From positions 1 through 15,837 of the forward strand of contig JANOAR010000001.1 of the NCBI GenBank assembly GCA_031411235.1: a stretch of DNA of 15,837 nucleotides, given 5' to 3'. The stretch comes from JANOAR01 sp031411235 (GTDB lineage Bacteria; Verrucomicrobiota; Verrucomicrobiia; Verrucomicrobiales; Verrucomicrobiaceae). Below are positions 7,401 to 14,038 of the stretch, piece by piece. Within the stretch, counting starts at the first letter, position 1. Each line of letters opens with the position of its first letter. The notes beneath the pieces are model-generated. The model worked only from the letters and a program-made list of their open reading frames with translations. It was not told where the DNA came from and did no database searches. The translations under genes and the position numbers were made by a program.

Positions 7401-10400
7401 GACGCCCGTCCAAGCGAAGGTGTATGGAGCAGTGCTGTCTTCGCTGAGCTTGGTCGCGCCATTGAAGAACTCAACGAGCGTCACCGTGCCATCCGAATCG
7501 GCAGCATCGGCAACGAGATTGATCGTAGCAGGCGCATCGAAGGTCGCGCCCGCTATCGGTGCCGTGAGAGCCACGGTGGGCGGCAGGCTGGCATTGACCG
7601 TGACATTCACCCCACTGGAGAGCGTGGCCTGGCCAGCCGTATCGACGGCCACGGCTGTGTAGATGTAGCTGCCCACGAGCAAGCCGCTGATGCCGTGCTC
7701 GTACGGTGCTGTGGTGTCTTCACTGAGCTTCGTCCCGCCTTGATAAAACTCGACTCGGGCGACACTGCCGTCTGTATCGGCAGCCTCTGCGGCGAGCGTG
7801 AAGGCAGCGGGTGCAGTGTAGCTGGCATTGTTGGCAGGAACCGTGATCGCCACTGTCGGCGCAGCATTGGCAGTGGTGCTGAAGCGGCGCGTGGCGGTGG
7901 CCACGGTGTTGATGCCGTCATTCACCGACGCATACCATTCGTAGTCCTTGCCAGCTTCGAGACCCGTCCAGTTGAGCGACGCCGTCGTGCCAGCGGCAGC
8001 CACATTGACGGTGCCTAGCGGTATCCAGTCGGTGACCGCAGTCTGCATGTTGTAGCTGAGGGTGAACTCGCTGTCGGCATCCGTTTCAAAGGTGCCCGCG
8101 GTTGGATTCACGGGATTGGAAACGCGGTAGGTCTTCGCCGTGATCGTGTTGTTCGTTGGCGAGAAGATGAAGTAACGCAGCCAGCCGTCGCCACCATTGA
8201 CGCGGCCCTGGTAGTCCTGGAGCACCGAATAGACCGTGCGGCCCTGGAAGGTGTCTGAGCGACGCCCTTCACCGGCGACGTGACCACCGAGCATGAGGAA
8301 GAGGTTCGGATTGTCCTTCAATTCGTTGTAAAGAATCTGGCCCTGGGCGCTGAAGGCAGCAGGATTGCCCGTGTCGATCATCCAATGCGTGGTGATGATC
8401 GCTCGGCGGTTCGGGTGAGCTTTGAGCAACGCGTCCGCCCAGTCGATGATCGCTTGGTAGGTGCTCTGGGCACCAGGGAGATACTCGAAGCTGATGCCGA
8501 TGAAATCGAGGCCGCTGGCGCTGAAGATCTGGTAGTTGTTGTTGTTATTCGAGCCAAAATTGCCGCCGTAGTAGTTCCGTCCGGCGAAGCGAGAGGTGCC
8601 GAAGTATTGGTTGTAACCATTCGTCGTGCCGGTGCCACCGCCCGTGCCGTAGTCGTGGTTGCCAAGAGTAACGCCATACGGGATGCCATAGGCGCACAAC
8701 GTGGTGGCGGGATTCTCGATGGTCTTCATGGCACCATCGGGCACGAGCCACTCGGCGGGGACGGCATCACCATTCTGCACCATGTCACCCATGTGGCTGA
8801 TGAAGGCTAGGTTCGGCATAGCGACGGAGTTCCGGTTGTCAAAAAGCCACTGCGTCTGCGCAAAGTAAGTAGCGGCGCGGCCATTGTTGGCGAGGTTCTC
8901 CGAGTAGAACTGTGTGTCTGGCAGTGTCGCGACAGTGAAGTCCGCGCCTGGTGTGGCGGGTGTCCCCCGGCGACCGAAGTAGCTCACCGTCTGCGCATCG
9001 CCTTCATTGTCCGCGAGGGTCAAGTTCAGCGAGGTGCTGCTGCCGATGCCAGTGGCGTTGTCGGCGGGCGAGATAATGGTTACGACAGGTGGCTGATTTG
9101 AATTCGCATCAACCGTGACGGTCACTGCCACCGATGTCGTTGGGGTGCCGCCATTGTCCGTGGCCACCGCCGTGATCGAATACGGCCCGCCCACAGCGGC
9201 ATTCGTCCAAGCGAAGGTGTAAGGCGCGGTGAGGTCTTCACCGAGCTTGGTCGCGCCATTGAAGAACTCGACTCTCGCGATGCTGCCATCGCTATCCGCC
9301 GCATCAGCAGCGAGGTTGATCGGCGCTGGGAACATCACACTGCTGCCCATGGTCGGCGCAGTAATTGAAACCGTCGGCGCGATGTTCGCGACGAGCGTCT
9401 TGGCATTCACCCACACGGGCAACACCGTGCCCGCGAGTGTGCCGACAGGAGCCGCGCTGCCCGCGGCATTGGTGCCAGCGGCAGTGGTGCCTGTCGCTTC
9501 ATCGAAACCGTAGCGAGCGAGCAATCCGGGAGCCGAAACGATCTCCACATCTTTGTTGGCCACGATGTCTGCGCCGGTGCGAGCGAAGTTCCAGATGCGT
9601 GCCTCATCAATGAGGCCGTGGAAAAAACCAGCACGAGCGCCGGTGGAGTTGACCGTGGTGCCAATGCCAAGGCCTTGAATGTTGTCATTGCGTGGCGCGA
9701 CGCCGACGAAGGTTGGAATGGTTTGTGTGGTCGTCTCGGCGATGCCATTCACATACAGTTTCCACACCGCCGTGGCCGTGTCGTAGGTGGCTGCGACGTG
9801 ATAGAAGACGCCGTTTTGCAGCACCGTAGAGCCAAAGACTGGGAAGTTTTGTCCGGCGTTGTAGGCCGTGCCATTGTTCGTTGCATTGAGCTGCTCAAAG
9901 TCCGCCACCAGCTTGCCCGTGACATTGTCGATACCGAGGAAGTAGTTGGCATCGAGATTGGAGCCATCGCCTTCACCCACACCCTTCGCCACCAAGGGCA
10001 GCGCGGTGGTGATGCCACCCGTGCCAGTCGATGCCGTGACCCCTGGCCCGGTGCGCATGAAGCGGCACTCGACGGTGAAGCTGCTCGTATTCAACGAAGC
10101 AGTAGCAGCGCCAAAACCCATCGACACATAGCTGGAGTTGCCATTGAAGAAGAGGCTGGATTCGTCGTCCGCGATGAAGGCGAAGTCATCAATCGCCATG
10201 GCCTGCTCGTTGCCCGATTCATTGCCATCGGCGACGCGCACCCACAGTTCGGTGCCAGGTGCCCACGAGATACCCGTGATACGACCCGCCATGCCACGAC
10301 GATTCGCCACCGCATTGCCATCCAACGAGGCGATGGTCGCTGTGTTCACCAGTGACGTGAAGGTTGCGACCGAAGTCCATGTGCCCGTCGAGATCGACGT

Positions 10401-10877
10401 CGCGCCAAGCTGATACTGCACTGGCAGTGTGTGAGCCGTAGTCGCGCCGTTCTTGTGCCATTGCTCGCCTGTGAGCATCACGCTGAATGACGTGATCGTC
10501 TGAGCGGTATTGTTCACGAGGCGCACGCCGTAATAGATGTTTGTGTTGCCAGCGACGCCCGATGTGGCACGCGAGCCCAGCGCACGATCGGTCGAGGCTG
10601 CCGTGCCAAAGCTGAAGAGGCCGACGTTTGCCGCGACTGAGGTGCCGTCAAAAGTCGCCGCCGTGCCGCCCATTGTGCCATTCGTGACGCCGTAACTGGT
10701 GTGACTGGAATACCAGCCTGCGAGCGTACTATTATCAGCCCACGCCACGCCCGTGGTATTGTTCGTCGTGCCTTGCAGCGTGTTGAAGTCCTGACTGTAA
10801 ACGCCGCCGGTATAGCTGACCTGCGCTTGAGCAAGGCTGGCGGTGAAGGCTAAAATGAAGAGGAGTTTTCGGATCAT
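4437..10877 (-). CDS. Giant secreted protein with two metallophosphoesterase domains, LamG and five Big_17 repeats
   Basis: 2146 residues from ATG 10877. The frame continues to 11084 but only inside the upstream gene, and ATG 10877 starts a clear signal peptide (MIRKLLFILAFTASLAQAQ). Approximate layout: beta-rich module 22-235; LamG 239-430; Big_17 repeat 500-588; phosphoesterase 1 645-917 with D654-T-Q656, GD698, GN740-H-D, H831 and GH866-V-A; FN3-like 948-1000; Big_17 1006-1094, 1098-1186 and 1194-1282; a second copy of the first module 1285-1492; Big_17 1498-1591; purple acid phosphatase N-domain 1594-1680; phosphoesterase 2 1689-1975 with GD1700-C-G, GD1732-N-A-Y1735, GN1766-H-D, H1851-H1852 and GH1891-S-H1893-AYER; calcium loops DSDGDG (2013) and DTDGDG (about 2039); C-terminal domain 2062-2146. 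No LPXTG or PEP-CTERM anchor. The second enzyme has all metal ligands of purple acid phosphatases. It probably releases phosphate from extracellular organic phosphates. It is the second gene of an operon with the TPR gene (4-nt overlap). Confidence 0.93.
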   Translation of the reverse strand: MIRKLLFILAFTASLAQAQVSYTGGVYSQDFNTLQGTTNNTTGVAWADNSTLAGWYSSHTSYGVTNGTMGGTAATFDGTSVAANVGLFSFGTAASTDRALGSRATSGVAGNTNIYYGVRLVNNTAQTITSFSVMLTGEQWHKNGATTAHTLPVQYQLGATSISTGTWTSVATFTSLVNTATIASLDGNAVANRRGMAGRITGISWAPGTELWVRVADGNESGNEQAMAIDDFAFIADDESSLFFNGNSSYVSMGFGAATASLNTSSFTVECRFMRTGPGVTASTGTGGITTALPLVAKGVGEGDGSNLDANYFLGIDNVTGKLVADFEQLNATNNGTAYNAGQNFPVFGSTVLQNGVFYHVAATYDTATAVWKLYVNGIAETTTQTIPTFVGVAPRNDNIQGLGIGTTVNSTGARAGFFHGLIDEARIWNFARTGADIVANKDVEIVSAPGLLARYGFDEATGTTAAGTNAAGSAAPVGTLAGTVLPVWVNAKTLVANIAPTVSITAPTMGSSVMFPAPINLAADAADSDGSIARVEFFNGATKLGEDLTAPYTFAWTNAAVGGPYSITAVATDNGGTPTTSVAVTVTVDANSNQPPVVTIISPADNATGIGSSTSLNLTLADNEGDAQTVSYFGRRGTPATPGADFTVATLPDTQFYSENLANNGRAATYFAQTQWLFDNRNSVAMPNLAFISHMGDMVQNGDAVPAEWLVPDGAMKTIENPATTLCAYGIPYGVTLGNHDYGTGGGTGTTNGYNQYFGTSRFAGRNYYGGNFGSNNNNNYQIFSASGLDFIGISFEYLPGAQSTYQAIIDWADALLKAHPNRRAIITTHWMIDTGNPAAFSAQGQILYNELKDNPNLFLMLGGHVAGEGRRSDTFQGRTVYSVLQDYQGRVNGGDGWLRYFIFSPTNNTITAKTYRVSNPVNPTAGTFETDADSEFTLSYNMQTAVTDWIPLGTVNVAAAGTTASLNWTGLEAGKDYEWYASVNDGINTVATATRRFSTTANAAPTVAITVPANNASYTAPAAFTLAAEAADTDGSVARVEFYQGGTKLSEDTTAPYEHGISGLLVGSYIYTAVAVDTAGQATLSSGVNVTVNASLPPTVALTAPIAGATFDAPATINLVADAADSDGTVTLVEFFNGATKLSEDSTAPYTFAWTGVISGSYSLTAKATDNAATTTTSAAVALTVTNVDNVVPSVVLSAPANGASIVANAMTLTASASDTDGLVSKVEFYEGATKLGEDLTAPFTFVWSSIAPGSYSLTAVATDNDGGSATSSANSITVLAPGSFINSFTETFDTMGTGTAQPTRWSFYGVFGGGNTTFTDTIPITGTAVGGASTLNNTLTALTTFTTSSNTAGFNYALPASPTDRALGTSPTTGQFVALQLSLTNASGAAIHSLRIGYDIRRFTAPATANELPGYWLFYSLDNGTTWSNVASLNPTLSNVPNTIGVSTIAPATFALNAAWNNGANILFRWIDDNAVATSPDQVHGLDNVSITLPIGTPPTVALTTPSNGSIYVTPAIVELIATASDAEGPVSKVEFFQGATKLGESLTAPFAYTWNGATMGTYILTAVATDSDANATTSSPVSITVNANAGSGTLTRGPYLNQNNQNSIIIRWRTTQPVFGRVNFGTAVGSLNQMANESAARTDHVVQLTGLSPHTRYFYSIGSPTDTLVGDTVDYTFRTSPTPGTATDTRVWVVGDCGRATQFQRDVRDAYYAWTGSRAPDLCLMLGDNAYNSGTDAEYQAGFYDIYPTMFRKMPLWSCMGNHDANNGSTSTTANFPYFDMFTFPTAGECGGVASGTERYNSFDYGNIHFVNIDSQTSSLSATGPQAVWLANDLASTTKTWIIAFFHHPPYSKGSHDSDTETQMVQMRTNFGPILEAGGVDMVLVGHSHAYERSVLLDGHYGVSSTLTASMKKNTGRGLTSTAGGAYIKPLTGPRDHFGAVYTVTGSAGEISGGSLNHPVMYVSYNTGGTFNIDVNGTRLDATYVEKGATVGTFTTPDSFTMIKQGAADSDGDGVADEFEIANGMNRFSNADATADTDGDGLDAKAEYLFGLQPGASDRYQWTTSPPNASTGSIDVAFPTLPDRKYQVLWSTDLMTWNNASVEVLGDGTTRVWTDDGTTTGTAPGSTPGMTRFYRVKVSSAP
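6107..6384 (-). repeat. Big_17-type Ig repeat 5 of the giant phosphoesterase
   Basis: Residues about 1498-1591 of the giant protein. They run from 'PPTVALTTPSNGS' through 'VSKVEFFQGATKLGE' to 'YILTAVATDSDANATTSS'. The unit follows the shared plan of an A-strand with TVALT.P, a VEFF.GATKLGE hairpin and a final TAVATD strand. It joins the second beta-rich module to the purple acid phosphatase domain. Boundaries are approximate. Confidence 0.8.
7033..7862 (-). repeat. Three tandem Big_17-type Ig repeats (2, 3 and 4)
   Basis: Residues about 1006-1282, three head-to-tail units of 88-90 residues covering nucleotides 7597-7862, 7319-7586 and 7033-7296. Each contains a 'D(S/T)DG.V..VEF(F/Y)' segment followed by '(G)ATKL(G/S)ED.TAP'. 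The similarity extends to DNA: the stretch coding for the hairpin and TAP loop is close to identical around 7143-7190, 7425-7472 and 7705-7752. They form a rod-like spacer between the first phosphoesterase and the second beta-rich module. Confidence 0.85.
9113..9380 (-). repeat. Big_17-type Ig repeat 1
   Basis: Residues about 500-588, from 'APTVSITAPTMGSS' through 'ARVEFFNGATKLGEDLTAP' to 'YSITAVATDNGGT'. It sits between the LamG domain and the first phosphoesterase. Its hairpin coding stretch (9226-9270) is nearly identical to those at 7143-7190 and 7425-7472. Boundaries are approximate. Confidence 0.8.
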
Positions 10878-11743
10878 GGTTTGGGGAGTTGCGTGGTGTT
10901 GGTGGAAAGGCTGTGAAGGGCGGCGAGAGCCTGCTGTGTCTGCTCGGCGATGAGCTGCATGGCGTGCGAGCCGCGTTCGAGATTGGGCAATGCCTGGATG
11001 TGCGCGAACAGCGCCTGCCACGCCTCTTGGGAATCCTTGAGGCGACCTGCCTGCGCGAGCACCGAGGCTCGCTTCGCCATCCATGGCTCGGGTCGGGGCT
11101 CGGTCTTTTGCATGGCGTCCACGCGAGACAACGCGGCATCGAAGCGTCCGATGGCGACCTCCAACTCCAGCGCCTTTATGATCAATCCGGGGCTGTGCCC
11201 AAGCCGCAATAAATGCGCGTCGATCAGGTCAGCCGCTTCTTCGATGTGCTTCTGCGCGACGAGTGCCTCAGCCACTTCCATCACCAGATCAGGTTCTGCA
11301 TTCGGCGTCTTCATCAACGCCGAACGGAAGTCCACCAGAGCGGCCTCATGCTGCTCCAACTTGTCCAGAACACGAGCCCGCGATGCCAGCGCACCGCCAT
11401 GCTCGGGGTACTGCGTGAGGAAGTCATCCAGCACCGTCTTCCCCGCCTCGAACTGCCCACCCGCCGTCAGCGCCTGACCTCGCAGCCAGTCCGTCGCATA
11501 CCTGCCCGGCTCGAGACGATCCGCATTCTCCAAGTCCGCCAACGCCATCTGCCACTCGCCATGCAGCACATACAAATAGGCTCGGTGGAACAATAGCGAG
11601 CCATCATTCGGACGCGTTACAATCTCTTCGTTCGAGCGCTGTAACTCATCATGATAAGCACCGTGACCAAAGGCCGAAGTGCTGAGTAAAAGCAGGGCAG
11701 CTGCCGCCTGGAGTAATGAGTTTGAAGCGCGAGTGAAGTGCAT
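10874..11743 (-). CDS. Secreted TPR-repeat protein, operon partner of the giant phosphoesterase
   Basis: 289 residues from ATG 11743. A GTG two codons upstream (11749) is possible, but the ATG has an AGAG element about 9 bases ahead. A signal peptide 'LLQAAAALLLLSTSAFG' ends near residue 25, so the protein is exported. The rest is helical with several TPR-like pairs, for example 'LLFHRAYLYVLHGEWQMALADLENADRLEPG' split across residues about 49-79, and further units with the A..D...AL pattern to about residue 230. TPR proteins bind partner proteins, and no catalytic motif is seen. The stop overlaps the start of the giant phosphoesterase as ATGA (10874-10877), which indicates translational coupling and a shared function such as folding, export or localisation of that enzyme. 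This last role is inferred. Confidence 0.85.
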   Translation of the reverse strand: MHFTRASNSLLQAAAALLLLSTSAFGHGAYHDELQRSNEEIVTRPNDGSLLFHRAYLYVLHGEWQMALADLENADRLEPGRYATDWLRGQALTAGGQFEAGKTVLDDFLTQYPEHGGALASRARVLDKLEQHEAALVDFRSALMKTPNAEPDLVMEVAEALVAQKHIEEAADLIDAHLLRLGHSPGLIIKALELEVAIGRFDAALSRVDAMQKTEPRPEPWMAKRASVLAQAGRLKDSQEAWQALFAHIQALPNLERGSHAMQLIAEQTQQALAALHSLSTNTTQLPKP

Positions 11744-11990
11744 CGGCACTCTAAGCCGAGTTCAAGCACCGCGAGCAAAGCCTCCACCGTGAAGCTATCG
11801 CCACTGAGTATTTCGACACATAGCCAGAGACAAATGGGAGGTGACAAACAAGACAGTGCCAGAGCCGTCACTCACAGGTGCTGAACTGCTAGAGAACAGA
11901 GGGAAGCAAGGCTTCTGCGACAACAACGTCACATAACCTCATTTGGCCGAAGCTCTGACAACCGCCATTTAAGGGCCAACGCACCGAGTT
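11744..11990. promoter_or_regulatory. 247-bp divergent promoter region between the phosphatase operon and the two-component genes
   Basis: No convincing gene is present. On the minus strand three TGTC-containing words repeat between 11857 and 11829 (CTGTCTTG, TTTGTCAC, TTTGTCTC, offsets 9 and 14 bp), which could be half-sites for a PhoB-like regulator but do not fit the 11-bp period of the E. coli Pho box. TTTGTC followed 17 bases later by ATACTC is a weak candidate promoter for the TPR gene. On the plus strand TTGGCC (11943) and ATTTAA (18-base spacer) are a weak candidate for the regulator gene. An AAGGG lies about 16 bases before ATG 11991, too far for a good ribosome site. Confidence 0.35.
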
Positions 11991-12680
11991 ATGAGCAAAA
12001 TTTTAGTGGTCGATGACGAGCAAGACATCGTGGATTTAATCACCCTGCATTTAGGCAAAGAGGGCCATGAGGCGATAGCCGTGTACAACGGACTGCAAGT
12101 CGTGCCGTGGGCGCTGGAGCATGAGCCCGACCTCATCGTGCTGGACATCATGATGCCCGGCCTCAATGGCGTGCAGGTTTTTAAACGACTGCGCATGAAC
12201 CCACAGACGCGCACCATCCCCGTGGTCATGCTCACCGCACGAGCGCAGATGGCCGACAAGATTGCGGGCTTGGAGCTAGGTGCTGATGACTACCTCACCA
12301 AGCCCTTCAGCCCACGCGAACTCATGCTGCGCATCAGTGCGGTGCTGCGTCGCACCAAGAAAGTAACCAGCGTCGCCGAGACCCGTGTGGGGAACTTCAA
12401 ACTGGATCGCAAAAACATGATGCTCTTTGTCAAAGACCAAGCCGTGGATCTGACGCTGACGGAGTTCAAGCTGCTCGCCGAACTGATGGAGACACCCGGC
12501 GAAATCTACTCGCGCAGCGATCTACTTTCCGCCGTGTGGGGCTACACCGACGACACACAATCGCGAACGCTGGACACCCACATCAAACGCCTGCGCGAGA
12601 AGCTCGGCGAGTATGGCAACCACATCAGCACAGCCCGAGGGCTGGGCTATCGCTTCGATATGGAGCCGCGAGCTGAGTAG
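11991..12680 (+). CDS. PhoB/OmpR-family response regulator
   Basis: 229 residues, the normal length for the family. Receiver domain 1-120 with acidic pocket D8 and D9, phospho-acceptor D52 in 'VLDIMMPG', T82 in 'MLTARA' and K104 in 'YLTKPFSP'. Winged-helix DNA-binding domain about 128-226 with 'LTLTEFKLLAELMETPGE', 'SRSDLLSAVWGY', the recognition helix 'RTLDTHIKRLREKLG' and the closing 'ISTARGLGYRF'. When phosphorylated it should bind direct repeats and switch transcription. The sensor kinase gene follows after 18 bp. The 'RTLDTHIKRLREKLG' type is common in PhoB-like regulators, but phosphate as the signal is inferred from the kinase and from the secreted phosphatase operon transcribed divergently. 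Confidence 0.93.
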   Translation: MSKILVVDDEQDIVDLITLHLGKEGHEAIAVYNGLQVVPWALEHEPDLIVLDIMMPGLNGVQVFKRLRMNPQTRTIPVVMLTARAQMADKIAGLELGADDYLTKPFSPRELMLRISAVLRRTKKVTSVAETRVGNFKLDRKNMMLFVKDQAVDLTLTEFKLLAELMETPGEIYSRSDLLSAVWGYTDDTQSRTLDTHIKRLREKLGEYGNHISTARGLGYRFDMEPRAE

Positions 12681-12698
12681 TCCCGAAGACCCCATTAT

Positions 12699-13859
12699 AT
12701 GAGCATCGCCATTCGCCCCAAGGCTACCCCCAAAGCCCGCTCCACGAGCCGAAGCAGCGCTGTGCCGCGCAGCCTAACTCGCCCCAAGCTTGCCGCGCCC
12801 ACACCGCCAAGTCTCATGCCGCAGGCTCTGCTCGCCACGCTATTGGATCACTCGCAGCACGGCATCATGGGCCTCGATGACGAGCTGCGCATACGCTTCG
12901 CGAACAAGGCGCTCGCGTCCATGTTTCCATGTCGCCCGCTGCACACGGGGCAAGCGCTCGCCGCAGCGCTACCTGCCACCGAGTTGCTTGCTCTGGCAGG
13001 GCAAAGCCTCGCGTTGTGCGAACCACATAGCACACGCTTCACCGTCGAAGGAGCCTCCACCGAGGGGCAAGGCGAGCGCCACTTTTTTGCCCAAGTCACC
13101 CCGTTGCAAGCCAGCGCGGGTGGTGGCCTCTCGCTGATGATTTATGACATCACGGAGGAAGTCCTCACCGAGCGCATCCGCAGCGACTTCGTGACCAATG
13201 CATCGCACGAACTGCGCACCCCGCTGACGCTGATCAATGGCTACATCGAGACATTGCAGGGCGGCCTCGTGAAGAGTGTGCCTGCGATGCAGCGCTGCCT
13301 GGAAGTCATGGAGAAGCATAGCAAAAGGATGCTGCGACTCATCGAGGACATGCTCACCATCTCGCGTTTCGAGGGCATCGACGCGCAATTGAAATGCGAA
13401 AGCTTTCAACTCCGGCATTGCGTCGAGGATGTGCTGGAGCACCTCACCCCGCTCATCGCGCAGCGGCAGCCAGAGATCGTCCTGGAGTTCCCCAGCACAG
13501 GTAGCCTCATCTATGGTGACCGCTTTTACTGGGATCAAATCCTCACCAACCTCATCGAGAACGCGCTCAAAGAGAACGCCCAGCCAGGGCTGCGCATCAC
13601 CATCGCCGGCCAGTGGTCGGAGAGCGGCTGCCAAGTCACCGTCAGCGACAATGGTGTAGGCATCCCAGCAGAAGATTTGCCCTTCGTGTTCAAGCGCTTC
13701 TTCCGCTGTGCCAAGCATCACTCATCCAGCGTCAAAGGCACTGGCCTCGGCCTCAGCATCGTGAAGCGCGCCATCGAAGCCCACGGCGGCACCATCCATC
13801 TGACGAGCGTGCCAGGGGTGGCAACCAGCTTCGTGATGCGTGTACCGACTTCGTCATAG
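12699..13859 (+). CDS. PhoR-like sensor histidine kinase without membrane segments
   Basis: 386 residues from ATG 12699, with GAAG about 10 bases upstream. A basic, Ser/Thr/Pro-rich leader (1-40) precedes a PAS-type sensor domain (about 41-155, from 'LLDHSQHGIMGLDDELRI' to 'SLMIYDITEE'). HisKA follows with the phospho-accepting H170 in 'FVTNASHELRTPL'. The ATPase domain has an N-box around N284-N288 ('TNLIENALKEN'), G1 'DNGVGIP' (317-323), F-box 'FKRFFR' (331-336) and G2 'GTGLGLS' (347-353). All motifs needed for autokinase activity are intact. I see no hydrophobic stretch long enough to cross a membrane, unlike classic PhoR with its N-terminal anchor, so it is likely cytoplasmic or docked to a partner. 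It forms an operon with the regulator upstream and should phosphorylate D52 of it. Confidence 0.92.
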   Translation: MSIAIRPKATPKARSTSRSSAVPRSLTRPKLAAPTPPSLMPQALLATLLDHSQHGIMGLDDELRIRFANKALASMFPCRPLHTGQALAAALPATELLALAGQSLALCEPHSTRFTVEGASTEGQGERHFFAQVTPLQASAGGGLSLMIYDITEEVLTERIRSDFVTNASHELRTPLTLINGYIETLQGGLVKSVPAMQRCLEVMEKHSKRMLRLIEDMLTISRFEGIDAQLKCESFQLRHCVEDVLEHLTPLIAQRQPEIVLEFPSTGSLIYGDRFYWDQILTNLIENALKENAQPGLRITIAGQWSESGCQVTVSDNGVGIPAEDLPFVFKRFFRCAKHHSSSVKGTGLGLSIVKRAIEAHGGTIHLTSVPGVATSFVMRVPTSS

Positions 13860-14038
13860 CCACGTCCGATTTGCGAGTTTCGCAGTAGGCTGACAGTCGC
13901 CAGCGAAGAGGTAGTACCGAGCTTTAGCTCGCCGTGCGACGCTGCCCAGCCATGGACATTTTTTGACACACTCTTTACACCACGCGGCACGCTGGTTGTG
14001 TATGCTCGAAAAATTGACCGCACCCACCATCGCTTTTT
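13860..14038. other. 179-bp gap: small hairpin, shared palindrome and candidate promoter
   Basis: After the kinase stop, TGCGA (13872-13876) and TCGCA (13880-13884) form a short perfect stem with a 3-base loop, too small to be a confident terminator. The palindrome GAGCTTTAGCTC follows at 13919-13930. A TTGACA at 13963-13968 looks like a -35 box, but the best -10-like word, TATGCT at 14001-14006 preceded by TGTG, is 32 bp away. The likely promoter is therefore the TG-extended TATGCT, about 33 bp before ATG 14039, with no well-placed -35. Confidence 0.3.
13919..13930. repeat. Intergenic palindrome GAGCTTTAGCTC, copy 2
   Basis: Exact reverse complement of the 12-mer at 4416-4427, about 9.5 kb away. 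It is preceded here by GTAGTACC (13911-13918) and in the other copy, read on the opposite strand, by GTAGTTCA. The stem is GAGC/GCTC with a TTTA loop. It lies between the kinase and the macroglobulin-like gene, transcribed in the same direction. Confidence 0.5.

Noticed and set aside
8531..8549. Run of GTT triplets (five Asn codons on the minus strand) as a functional microsatellite
   Set aside because: Only five units, in frame, in a loop of the first phosphoesterase. Too short to claim phase variation.
9618..10355. 245-residue plus-strand frame opposite the LamG region
   Set aside because: Shadow of the giant phosphoesterase. No start context or family motif.
10878..11084. 69-residue N-terminal extension of the giant protein
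   Set aside because: It overlaps the TPR gene in another frame, is Arg/His/Ala-rich, and would bury the signal peptide that begins at ATG 10877.
11842..11857. CTGTCTTGTTTGTCAC (minus strand) as a classical Pho box
   Set aside because: The two half-sites are 9 bp apart, whereas the E. coli box needs an 11-bp repeat. It is kept only as a weak candidate within the divergent region.
12969..13721. 250-residue minus-strand frame inside the kinase gene
   Set aside because: It is the complement of the intact HisKA and ATPase motifs and has no domain of its own.
13963..14006. TTGACA as the -35 box of the macroglobulin-like gene
   Set aside because: The only -10-like word downstream is 32 bp away, far from the 16-18 bp required.
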